This document shows, one piece after another, positions 1 through 6,959 of a DNA stretch of 64,000 nucleotides. Position 1 is the stretch's first letter. The number at the start of each line of letters is the position of its first letter. Source of the DNA: Epilithonimonas zeae (GTDB lineage Bacteria > Bacteroidota > Bacteroidia > Flavobacteriales > Weeksellaceae); the NCBI RefSeq assembly GCF_900141765.1, contig NZ_FSRK01000001.1:1488001-1552000 (forward strand), given 5' to 3'. The position numbers and the translations under genes were made by a program. A model generated the notes under the pieces. It ran no database searches. It had not been told where the DNA came from and was given only the letters and a program-made list of their open reading frames with translations.

Positions 1-739
1 GGTCAGTACTTAGCTTTTCATAACGGCTGTGCGATGAAACAGTACCTGGCAAATCTTCAGTATCCGACAACGTATGCATACTGATTCGGTTGTTGCCGAT
101 TCTCATTTCCTCAGAACCTAACTTAATATCCTGTAATGATGGATGAGGTTCACGGGATAAAGTAAGATATTGTTCCAGTAATCCTGACCTTTCAGAAGTT
201 CCTGATATTTCATCTTCAGTCATCCTTTCCAAATCTATGTAGCCACTGTCATTCATAATCCTTTCGAATTGATCGACCGCTTCAAGAAAACGACCGATGA
301 TTTCTTTGTCCTTAATCTCTTTTGGAATCAGTTTACCTTTACATAGAGATGAAAAGTTACTCTGCATCCGCATTCTCTCTTTACTTGTTTTGGTAATAAA
401 CAGATAGCAATAGTGATTTAGAAATGGTCGCTCATTGAAATGTCTTTCAAATGATTTGGACAAAAAACTTTGGTCTTCTCTTGACAAATCTGGGTTGTAA
501 TTCTCTTTGATAAACCAGTCCTGCTTATGAACCATTGTATAATCAGGAAGTGTTTTGATGGCCTTGAACCAGGCGGAATGCATCGCTTCATACTCAGCAG
601 AAGCAACGGTAAATAGTTCAGGGAGCCTCACTTTAAAGCAAACCGTTACATCTGCATCTTTTGAAATGATACAGTCATTTTCAATAGCCAGCAATGGAAA
701 TTTGCTTTCCAAGGTGGCTGCTTTGGAAGAATTTCTCAT
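1..739 (-). CDS. traG: Conjugative transposon TraG ATPase, N-terminal part
   Basis: TraG is the VirB4-type ATPase that powers the Bacteroidota conjugation machine at the inner membrane. Only the first 246 residues lie in the window; the gene runs off the left edge, so the Walker motifs are not visible. The N-terminus (MRNSSKAATLESKFPLLAIE, then a stretch reading CIISKDADVTVCFKV) is typical of the family. The ATG was chosen because it overlaps the traF stop as ATGA, which indicates translational coupling. It is the last visible gene of the minus-strand transfer operon. The family call rests on recognised similarity and on gene order traE-traF-traG. Confidence 0.85.
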   Translation of the reverse strand, partial: MRNSSKAATLESKFPLLAIENDCIISKDADVTVCFKVRLPELFTVASAEYEAMHSAWFKAIKTLPDYTMVHKQDWFIKENYNPDLSREDQSFLSKSFERHFNERPFLNHYCYLFITKTSKERMRMQSNFSSLCKGKLIPKEIKDKEIIGRFLEAVDQFERIMNDSGYIDLERMTEDEISGTSERSGLLEQYLTLSREPHPSLQDIKLGSEEMRIGNNRISMHTLSDTEDLPGTVSSHSRYEKLSTD

Positions 740-1068
740 CCTTTTGCTTTTATACGGTTTGTTTTCAAGTATCGATAAATGCTCTTACGGCTGATGATGT
801 ACTTAGGATGCTTCTTACAAGCGCCCATTTTCATCAAGCCATGTTCCCCGTATTTTCCATTCAGTGAGAAAGTCTGCCAGATTAGAAGTCCACTGCTGGC
901 TCCTCCAAGGATAAGACAGAAGTATGTATTGACTCCTGCCATATACATAATCATCACACAAATGAGTAATCCTAATAACCCACCTGCGAATATGAATAGG
1001 TATTGTGCTTTAAGTCCCTTGAACTCTACCGTCCTTCCTATTCCTTTATTGATATGATAGGTATTCAT
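736..1068 (-). CDS. traF: Conjugal transfer protein TraF (DUF4133)
   Basis: Small inner-membrane protein of the conjugation apparatus, 110 residues. Two hydrophobic segments (about residues 22-40 and 45-62, the latter containing MAGVNTYFCLILGGASSGLLI) are followed by a basic C-terminus, as in DUF4133/TraF proteins. The start is at MNTYHINKG, because this is the conserved family start and the upstream in-frame extension overlaps the traE stop region. The stop codon overlaps the traG start by ATGA. It sits 10 bp downstream of traE in the same minus-strand operon. Its biochemical role is not established beyond membership of the transfer complex. Confidence 0.85.
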   Translation of the reverse strand: MNTYHINKGIGRTVEFKGLKAQYLFIFAGGLLGLLICVMIMYMAGVNTYFCLILGGASSGLLIWQTFSLNGKYGEHGLMKMGACKKHPKYIISRKSIYRYLKTNRIKAKG

Positions 1069-1078
1069 AATTATCATT

Positions 1079-1384
1079 TTAAAGGAAGAATGAACGAAGG
1101 ATTGTCGCTGCAACAATCAGGAAGATACAGGCACCAAACCAGCTGGCAGCAGTCTTACTGGTATCAGGATCGCCGCTGCTGAATTTGTTGTAAACCTTTA
1201 CCCCACCTATTAACCCGACCACAGCACCGATTGCATAGATGAGTTGTGTCGCAGGTTCAAAATAAGAGGTGACCATCTGGGTTGCCTCATTGATGCCGGC
1301 AGTGCCATTACCCTGAGCTGAAAGATTAACTGCCAACATAAAAGCGACTGCTGACATCCAAATTTGAAATGTTTTTCTTTTCAT
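1079..1384 (-). CDS. traE: Conjugal transfer protein TraE (DUF4134)
   Basis: A 101-residue membrane protein of the DUF4134/TraE family, a core component of Bacteroidota conjugation systems. It has an N-terminal signal peptide (MKRKTFQIWMSAVAFMLAVNLSAQ), then two membrane segments separated by the conserved loop with GGVKVYNKFSSGDPDTSK. The size and two-helix layout resemble VirB2/VirB3-like subunits, which is inference. The start at MKRK follows a second in-frame ATG two codons upstream; either is possible. It is separated from the upstream traD-like gene by about 730 bp containing a plus-strand gene and a terminator, so it probably has its own promoter. Confidence 0.85.
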   Translation of the reverse strand: MKRKTFQIWMSAVAFMLAVNLSAQGNGTAGINEATQMVTSYFEPATQLIYAIGAVVGLIGGVKVYNKFSSGDPDTSKTAASWFGACIFLIVAATILRSFFL

Positions 1385-1569
1385 AATCATTATTTAATTT
1401 GTTCTGATCTCCTGCGCTTTGCAGGATGATGAACAAATCTATCGGGCACTAAGACCTAGATTTGGAGATTGGCATTTCTAAGAATTCATTGGCTATCAGT
1501 TGCTTTAAATCAGTAGTTTTTAATTGGCTTAATTTCTGTACAGGATATGACTCACCAAAAAATATTGTT

Positions 1570-1980
1570 ATGTACAAAAGATTCATTGCAGGTTTAGGCG
1601 GCGCAATTGCCTTAACTATATTACACGAGACCGTTAGAAAAAATTGTAAAAATGCACCTGAAATCAATAAGGTGGGAGAAGAAGCATTGGAGAAATCCTT
1701 AAACCAATTTGATGCAAGCGTCGATAGTCCGGATAAGCTTTACGCCGCCACATTAGTTGGTGATGTTATTGGAAACGGAATTTATTATGCTGGAGCCGCG
1801 ACAAATAAAGCCGGTTTATTATCAGGATTGGCAATGGGAGTCGGAACAGTCCTATTGCCAGGAAAGATAGGATTGGATGATACTCCTGTTGCAGAAAATA
1901 ACCAAAAGAAAATGATGACCATCGGTTACTATATATTCGGAGCGCTGGTAACCAAGCTGATTTATGACCGGATAAAATAA
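1570..1980 (+). CDS. Hypothetical membrane-associated protein inserted in the tra operon
   Basis: A 136-residue protein of unknown function, read opposite to the tra genes on both sides. The start was placed at MYKRFIAGLGGAIALTILHE because a hydrophobic segment begins there; an in-frame extension of 36 residues upstream has no supporting start signal. Further apolar, glycine-rich stretches (AGLLSGLAMGVGTVLLPG and IGYYIFGALVTKLIYDRIK) suggest membrane association. A strong terminator follows at 2058-2093. Cargo genes between traD and traE are not a standard part of the transfer operon, so it may be an accessory gene (for example entry exclusion or stabilisation), but nothing in the sequence decides this. 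Confidence 0.6.
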   Translation: MYKRFIAGLGGAIALTILHETVRKNCKNAPEINKVGEEALEKSLNQFDASVDSPDKLYAATLVGDVIGNGIYYAGAATNKAGLLSGLAMGVGTVLLPGKIGLDDTPVAENNQKKMMTIGYYIFGALVTKLIYDRIK

Positions 1981-2057
1981 ATTCAAATGTTAAGCCTTAA
2001 AGGCACATCATTTGAATAACGAATGTTACCAATCACACTTTATATTATATGAAAATT

Positions 2058-2093
2058 AAATCCCCCTACTTTGATAAGTAAGGGGATTTTTTT
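2058..2093. terminator. Intrinsic terminator between the 1570 gene and the traD-like gene
   Basis: A 13-bp stem with one mismatch (AAATCCCCCTACT against AGTAAGGGGATTT) has a six-base loop and is followed by seven T on the plus strand. It follows the plus-strand gene ending at 1980. The minus-strand reading also ends in an AT-rich tract, so it may act on the traA-traB-traD transcript too. Confidence 0.85.
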
Positions 2094-2112
2094 GAGTAAA
2101 ACAGTAAGTTCA

Positions 2113-2730
2113 TTAAATGAACTCCTCAATGTCGAAACCTTCGACTTCATCGTTACGACTGGAAAATCTATTAACATTTACATTCGAAGTGCTCTGGCTT
2201 AATAAATGGGCAATGCGCTGAGTCGCACTCTCCAACGAATTTTCTAATAGACTGAAAAGCTCTGTTCCCTGAATTTTTTGAATAATATCAACTGCTTGTT
2301 GCTCTAAGGCAGGCTCCAGGAATTCTTCCTGTAACAGCTGCCCCGCAGTACTCAACTCCTGAAAGGTAACCCCTGTGGCAAAACCGCTTTCAATCTCAGA
2401 AGAATCTCCATATTGCCAGTCTTCCTCTTCTTCCAAATTATCATTTTTGACCAGGATATCTCCTAATGATTTTTTTTCAGTACGCTGGTCAATCTCCTGC
2501 TCTTTGGTTTCTGAATCAAAATTTTCTGTTCTTACTTCTGCAGTTACAAATTGGCGTTGAATAGTAGATGATGGCAACGATTGCCTTTCTTCTTGCTTTA
2601 TTTTTCCAATAATTGTTGGTGGATTTGATTTTGTTTCATTTTTTGTTTCAGGTGTAAGTCTTTTCAAAGATTTTTTATCCAATAACAGCAGGATTATAAT
2701 GATTAAAAGAACTGTTATAATTAATTCCAT
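2113..2730 (-). CDS. TraD-like conjugal transfer accessory protein
   Basis: A 205-residue protein with one N-terminal membrane anchor (MELIITVLLIIIILLLLDKK) and a long, acidic, mostly hydrophilic remainder rich in Glu and Gln, ending GFDIEEFI. No catalytic motif is visible. It follows the traB-like gene by 11 bp and corresponds in position to the gene between traB/traC and traE that is usually called traD in Bacteroidota ICEs. The name is therefore based on order and general form, not on a domain. It may tether a cytoplasmic region to the transfer complex, which is inference. Confidence 0.6.
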   Translation of the reverse strand: MELIITVLLIIIILLLLDKKSLKRLTPETKNETKSNPPTIIGKIKQEERQSLPSSTIQRQFVTAEVRTENFDSETKEQEIDQRTEKKSLGDILVKNDNLEEEEDWQYGDSSEIESGFATGVTFQELSTAGQLLQEEFLEPALEQQAVDIIQKIQGTELFSLLENSLESATQRIAHLLSQSTSNVNVNRFSSRNDEVEGFDIEEFI

Positions 2731-2741
2731 AAGTGGGCATT

Positions 2742-3140
2742 TTAAAAGATGGGACGGTATTTATTGTTAAAATCTTCAGTGATTTCCTGCTCAAACATTT
2801 CAAAATGATGAGCAAGGATATTATCCAGATAAGCATATAGAGGAATCTGATCATCCGCTACAATCTGAATAATCCGGGACAGTCGCTCGTGGTATTCGTG
2901 ACGGATGTATATACTTTTATCGCCACGTTTATTCATCGTATGATGAGTCAGAAACTGCTCCACATATTTAAGATCATTAGTTTTTTTCGCTTTGATTTTC
3001 GGTTTAGACAACTGCTTTTCGTCTGATATTATGGGTTTTGTATTTGCTAATTCTTTCTTGGTAGAACCAGCCATAATGGACATCAGGTAGTCTTCATCAA
3101 TGCTGTTTTCTTCTCCGTTCTTTTTATCATTTTCCATCAT
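2742..3140 (-). CDS. TraB-like protein (DUF3408 family)
   Basis: A 132-residue hydrophilic protein. The first half is low-complexity and lysine-rich; the second half (about residues 55-132) contains the family core reading KYVEQFLTHHTMNKRGDKSI, then IYIRHEYHERLSRIIQIV and a helical end. DUF3408 proteins sit directly after the ParA-like TraA in conjugative transposons and are presumed partners of that ATPase, perhaps binding DNA as ParB-like or ribbon-helix-helix proteins; that role is not proven. The stop of traA and this start are adjacent (3141/3140), which shows tight operon coupling. Confidence 0.75.
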   Translation of the reverse strand: MMENDKKNGEENSIDEDYLMSIMAGSTKKELANTKPIISDEKQLSKPKIKAKKTNDLKYVEQFLTHHTMNKRGDKSIYIRHEYHERLSRIIQIVADDQIPLYAYLDNILAHHFEMFEQEITEDFNNKYRPIF

Positions 3141-3908
3141 TTATATCTTGATAATTCTTATAAATTCTTCCATAAACTGATCCAGCCTGCACTGAGTCAT
3201 CAACTTAAGATCTGCCGGCAACAAGGTTGAGCGGAAAACCGTTTTTGCAACGGTCTCTCCTTCTTTCCTGAATCTTTTACTGTCTGCGATAGATGCTTCC
3301 ATCAAATGCAGTCCTAACTCTCTGATAGCATTACTGTAGTTTTTATAGAGATAGGTTTTTTCCCTGCCATCGACCTGATTCCAAAGAAGATGAATCGATT
3401 TAATTGCAGTCTGCTTTTCTTTCATCAGGATATTGGTCAGAACATCCGTGAAACTTAAAGTGCTTTCCAAGATAAGCCGGTCGGCTGTGATGGGTGAAAA
3501 AATATAATGAACATGGGCAAGGGTTTTTAAAATGCCTGCTGTGTTGACGGTACCCGGAAGGTCTAAAAAAATAATATCGGGTATAGTTCCAGAGCCGTCT
3601 ATAAACTTTTCTATTTCTTCCAATACAGTGTCAGCCCTGCTTTGGAAAATTGGATACGCTTTTTTCCCGATGGTGGTAAATTGTTGATGCGCCATCTTTT
3701 TTAAAACCGGGTTCTGCATCACTGTTTTTAAATCCCTTTCCCTCATCTGTATCAAACTGTACTGCGGAAAATCGCAGTCAAAGACTGCAACCTGATATCC
3801 TAAACGGTAATGTAAGATACTTGCAGCAAGTGATGTGAAAGTGCTTTTACCTACTCCGCCCTTTTGAGTTGAAAAAGCAATAATTGTTGGTTTTTTTACT
3901 ATTTCCAT
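3141..3908 (-). CDS. traA: TraA, ParA/MinD-family ATPase
   Basis: A 255-residue ParA-family ATPase with the deviant Walker A motif STQKGGVGKST at about residues 13-23 and a Walker B-like strand DIIFLDLPG near residues 112-120. It is the first gene of the Bacteroidota transfer operon and is thought to help position or maintain the element or the transfer complex. The ATG at 3908 directly precedes EIVKKPTIIAFSTQKGG, as expected for the family. The upstream 680 bp hold a tetranucleotide repeat and inverted repeats, and the mob genes run divergently. Confidence 0.88.
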   Translation of the reverse strand: MEIVKKPTIIAFSTQKGGVGKSTFTSLAASILHYRLGYQVAVFDCDFPQYSLIQMRERDLKTVMQNPVLKKMAHQQFTTIGKKAYPIFQSRADTVLEEIEKFIDGSGTIPDIIFLDLPGTVNTAGILKTLAHVHYIFSPITADRLILESTLSFTDVLTNILMKEKQTAIKSIHLLWNQVDGREKTYLYKNYSNAIRELGLHLMEASIADSKRFRKEGETVAKTVFRSTLLPADLKLMTQCRLDQFMEEFIRIIKI

Positions 3909-4050
3909 TGTTTTGATTTTATTGTTAAACTTTTTTGATGATTTATATATGGCCAGCAGTACTGCCGTACTTCATCCTGCATTGAAAGGATTAATTATGG
4001 CGAGCCTACCTGAATTCAAGCTATCTGGATGGCCTTCCAACCTTAAGTCC

Positions 4051-4140
<90 letters not shown>

Positions 4141-4465
4141 TCTGAGCGACTGCTGAGACTCAGTATTTAATAGATTCGTGATAGATGTCTTTCCAGAATC
4201 CCAGCTTTCCGGCATTCTGGAAAGCAAGACTTCAAGCCTTCAAGATTTATAAAGATCTAGCTTTATTACTTTCCTGCTGACCTTCCGTTACAAATGAAGA
4301 TCTTGTTTCTTGTTTCTGATGATTAGCGGTTGGATTTGACTTCATACGTCTCTTTTTGGCATAGTTGACGATGGAGACTTTTGAATGATCTGTAACTTAC
4401 TTTGCTAAAGAGTTTTTATGAACAACATTAGTCGTACTGAAAGGTAATTTCCTTTCACCCGAAAG

Positions 4466-4523
4466 GGGCAAGTTGTGTTTTGAGCATCTCGAAACGTTTT
4501 CGGATGCTGAAAACAACTTGCCC
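4466..4523. other. oriT: Candidate origin of transfer (nested inverted repeat)
   Basis: Outer arms GGGCAAGTTGtgTTTT (4466-4481) and GAAAACAACTTGCCC (4509-4523) enclose a second inverted pair, GCATC/GATGC with CGAAA/TTTTCG. The right arm is followed by a G-rich stretch (TTGCAGGGGGCTGGGAAAA). It lies about 65 bp before the mobilisation genes, where relaxase recognition sites are usually found. The function is inferred from structure and position only; the nick site is not identified. Confidence 0.5.
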
Positions 4524-4586
4524 TTGCAGGGGGCTGGGAAAACAATCTCCGAAGTCGATGTTTTATGCAAATTAAACGGATGGATT

Positions 4587-5021
4587 ATGAATGATCAGAA
4601 TAATAAGAAGCAGCAAAAAACAGGTCGTCGTCCAAAGGCTGATCCTGCTAAAATTAGATATACGATTTCTTTTAATGAGGTCGAACACTCCCGGTTTCTT
4701 GAACTTTTTGATCAGTCAGGAATGACCGTCAAAGCTCATTTTATAACTTCCTGCATCTTTGAAAAGACAATAAAGACTGTCAAATTGGATAAAGGAACCA
4801 TTGATTTTTATATGAGACTGACCTCATTTCACAGCCAGTTTCGTGCGGTAGGTGTTAATTATAATCAGATTGTAAAACTACTTTACACTCATTTTACGGA
4901 GAAAAAAGCGGCAGCATTACTTTTTAAATTGGAAAAGCAGACTATAGAAATGGTGGAAATCTTCAGAAAAGTAGTTCAATTAACTGAAGAGTTTAATCAA
5001 AAACATCTTAAGAACGAATGA
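4587..5021 (+). CDS. mobA: Mobilisation accessory protein MobA
   Basis: A 144-residue relaxosome accessory protein. The N-terminal 30 residues are very basic (KKQQKTGRRPKADPAKIRY) and are followed by a ribbon-helix-helix-like segment (IRYTISFNEVEHSRFLELFDQSG). The core with FHSQFRAVGVNYNQIVKLL is typical of plasmid mobilisation proteins of the MobC/RHH group. It probably binds oriT and helps the relaxase nick. The start at MNDQNNKKQ was preferred because the longer in-frame extension would run through the candidate oriT repeat. The stop is 4 bp before the relaxase start, so the two form an operon. Naming follows Bacteroidota usage, where this gene precedes the relaxase mobB. Confidence 0.75.
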   Translation: MNDQNNKKQQKTGRRPKADPAKIRYTISFNEVEHSRFLELFDQSGMTVKAHFITSCIFEKTIKTVKLDKGTIDFYMRLTSFHSQFRAVGVNYNQIVKLLYTHFTEKKAAALLFKLEKQTIEMVEIFRKVVQLTEEFNQKHLKNE

Positions 5022-5025
5022 TCAT

Positions 5026-6285
5026 ATGATTGCTAAAATCGGAAGAAGCAGTAATTTGTTCGGTACATTGTCCTACAATAATCTGAAAGTAGAAGAGGAG
5101 AAAGGAGAAATTCTGTTGACAAACAAAATGATCGAAACTCCCAATGGGCAGTATACGGTAAGTCAGCTGTCAAAATCTTTTGAATCTTATCTGTTTGCCA
5201 ATCGAAATACAGAAAAACATACCCTGCATATTTCTTTAAATCCAGATCCTAAAGACAATGTTTCTGATGAGAAATACAGGCAAATGGCTCAGCAATACAT
5301 GCAGGAAATGGGCTATGGTGAACAGCCGTTTGTTGTATTTAAACATACGGATATAGACAGAAGTCACATTCATATTGTCTCTTTGTGCGTCGATGAGGAA
5401 GGTAAGAAGATTTCCGACAAGTTCGAAAAAGTGCGTTCGATGAAAATATGCCGGGAACTGGAAAAGCAATTCGGATTGATTTCAGCACTGGAAAAAGAAA
5501 ATAAGGTGAACAGCCCGATTTTTAAAGCGGTCGATTACAAGAGAGGCGATATAAAAAGTCAGATTGCCTCAGCGATAAGACATATCAGTTCTCAATATCA
5601 ATTTCAGTCCCTGGGTGAGTACAATGCTCTACTCTCTCTTTACAATATTACTGCTGAAAAAGTGGAAGGAGAACTGCACGGTCATTCGCAAAGAGGTCTA
5701 CTATACTTTCCGACAGACAGGAAGGGTAAAAAGACAGGCCATCCTTTTAAAGCATCGCTGTTTGGGAAAAAGGCTGGTTTTGATTCTTTGGAAAAGTACT
5801 TTGAATCGTGCAGAGCAAAAATGAAAAGTCTTCCCGTGAGGGAAAAACTGAAGGAAAAAATCGTATTGATATTACAATCTTCAAACAATGAAAAATCATT
5901 TATTAAAAAATTACAAAAAGAAGGCATTGAAACAGTAATCCGTAAAAATGATCAAGGAAGAATTTACGGAATGACTTTTATTGATCATCAGTCAAAAACG
6001 GTCTGGAAAGGATCTCGTTTGGGAAAGGAATGTTCAGCCAATGCTTTTAATGATAAATGGAATAATTCAAGTAAGGTAGCAAATGAGGAAATGAAAGATC
6101 AACAGACTTTTTCTCCGAAACTTACTCAAGACAGCAATCATCTTTTCAATGCAATTGAAAATAGCGGGGATTCTTTTTTCGAATCCTTTAGGGGAATTCT
6201 TCCGACTTTAAGTGATGAAAATGATTACGAAGAAATTGAATTTGCCAACAGAATGAAGAAAAGAAAAATAAGAAAAAGGAGATAA
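5026..6285 (+). CDS. mobB: Relaxase / mobilisation nuclease MobB
   Basis: A 419-residue relaxase of the MobP type (relaxase/mobilisation nuclease family). It cuts one strand at oriT and pilots it into the recipient. Visible motifs are the N-terminal tyrosine segment TLSYNN (Tyr17), the LHISLNP strand (about 67-73) and the histidine metal-binding triad in KHTDIDRSHIHIV (His107, His114, His116). The C-terminal third is basic and ends RMKKRKIRKRR, consistent with DNA binding. It is encoded immediately after mobA. Its stop meets the stop of the convergent ATPase gene at 6286, leaving no intergenic space. Confidence 0.9.
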   Translation: MIAKIGRSSNLFGTLSYNNLKVEEEKGEILLTNKMIETPNGQYTVSQLSKSFESYLFANRNTEKHTLHISLNPDPKDNVSDEKYRQMAQQYMQEMGYGEQPFVVFKHTDIDRSHIHIVSLCVDEEGKKISDKFEKVRSMKICRELEKQFGLISALEKENKVNSPIFKAVDYKRGDIKSQIASAIRHISSQYQFQSLGEYNALLSLYNITAEKVEGELHGHSQRGLLYFPTDRKGKKTGHPFKASLFGKKAGFDSLEKYFESCRAKMKSLPVREKLKEKIVLILQSSNNEKSFIKKLQKEGIETVIRKNDQGRIYGMTFIDHQSKTVWKGSRLGKECSANAFNDKWNNSSKVANEEMKDQQTFSPKLTQDSNHLFNAIENSGDSFFESFRGILPTLSDENDYEEIEFANRMKKRKIRKRR

Positions 6286-6819
6286 CTAAATCAAGTCTAA
6301 TATGAACTGACAGCGTTTTTCAACAGTATCTTTTGGAACAACAACAAGTTCATACCCAAATTTAGTATAAGTCAGTCTCATTTGTTCATAGGTTTCGACG
6401 GCTTGTTCCCAGTTTTGTTTGCGTTCCGCATCGGTTATATAGATTTCCTTCCAAGGCGGAAGTATAAATACTTTTCGGTGATATACAATGGTTTCTGTCA
6501 ACTGTGTAAGGTCTTTAGGGATTGGCAGCTTTTCCATTTTCATATAGCAGATTGTATCGGGTAATGCTCTGTCGAAAAAAACAATGCTTTCTGAAGACTC
6601 GTTGATAACGTTCCAATAGCTTTGTAGAGAAGCTTCGGCCATCAGCTGGGCATAGAGTGCCTTGTTCTTCCAAGGTAATCCATTTCCATCAAGAAGTATT
6701 TGTTCCTTAATGATTCGCCTTGCATCTTCAGGTACGATTTTAAGTCCTTTCTCCTGAAGTGCATTGATTAAAGTTGTTTTGCCCGCACCTGGACCGCCGG
6801 TGATTACATGGAGTTTCAT
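6286..6819 (-). CDS. AAA_28-type P-loop ATPase
   Basis: A 177-residue P-loop protein with Walker A GGPGAGKTT at residues 8-16, a region VPEDARRIIKEQ after the first helix, and FFDRALPDTICY resembling the Walker B region of AAA_28/NadR-like kinases. These small ATPases are predicted to bind nucleotides or act as small-molecule kinases; the substrate is unknown. The gene is on the opposite strand to the mob genes and separates mobB from mobC, so it looks like a cargo insertion in the mob operon. It abuts mobB end to end. Confidence 0.75.
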   Translation of the reverse strand: MKLHVITGGPGAGKTTLINALQEKGLKIVPEDARRIIKEQILLDGNGLPWKNKALYAQLMAEASLQSYWNVINESSESIVFFDRALPDTICYMKMEKLPIPKDLTQLTETIVYHRKVFILPPWKEIYITDAERKQNWEQAVETYEQMRLTYTKFGYELVVVPKDTVEKRCQFILDLI

Positions 6820-6860
6820 TTTACAGTAATTTAATTATTATTTTATTCATGCGCCAGGCA

Positions 6861-6877
6861 TACTGCCTAATACTGCC
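6861..6877. promoter_or_regulatory. Tandem TACTGCC repeat upstream of mobC
   Basis: TACTGCC occurs at 6861-6867 and again at 6871-6877, exactly one helical turn apart, within AGGCATACTGCCT. The same heptamer occurs at 3960-3966 upstream of traA, inside the palindrome GCAGTACTGC. A shared regulator site for tra and mob genes is possible; this is inference from position and spacing. Confidence 0.35.
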
Positions 6878-6959
6878 ATACAGCTACAAAAGTTGCCCAG
6901 TCAGTTTGCGTCTCTATTGACTATATAAATTCCAGCACTAACCTATTATTATAAGAAAA

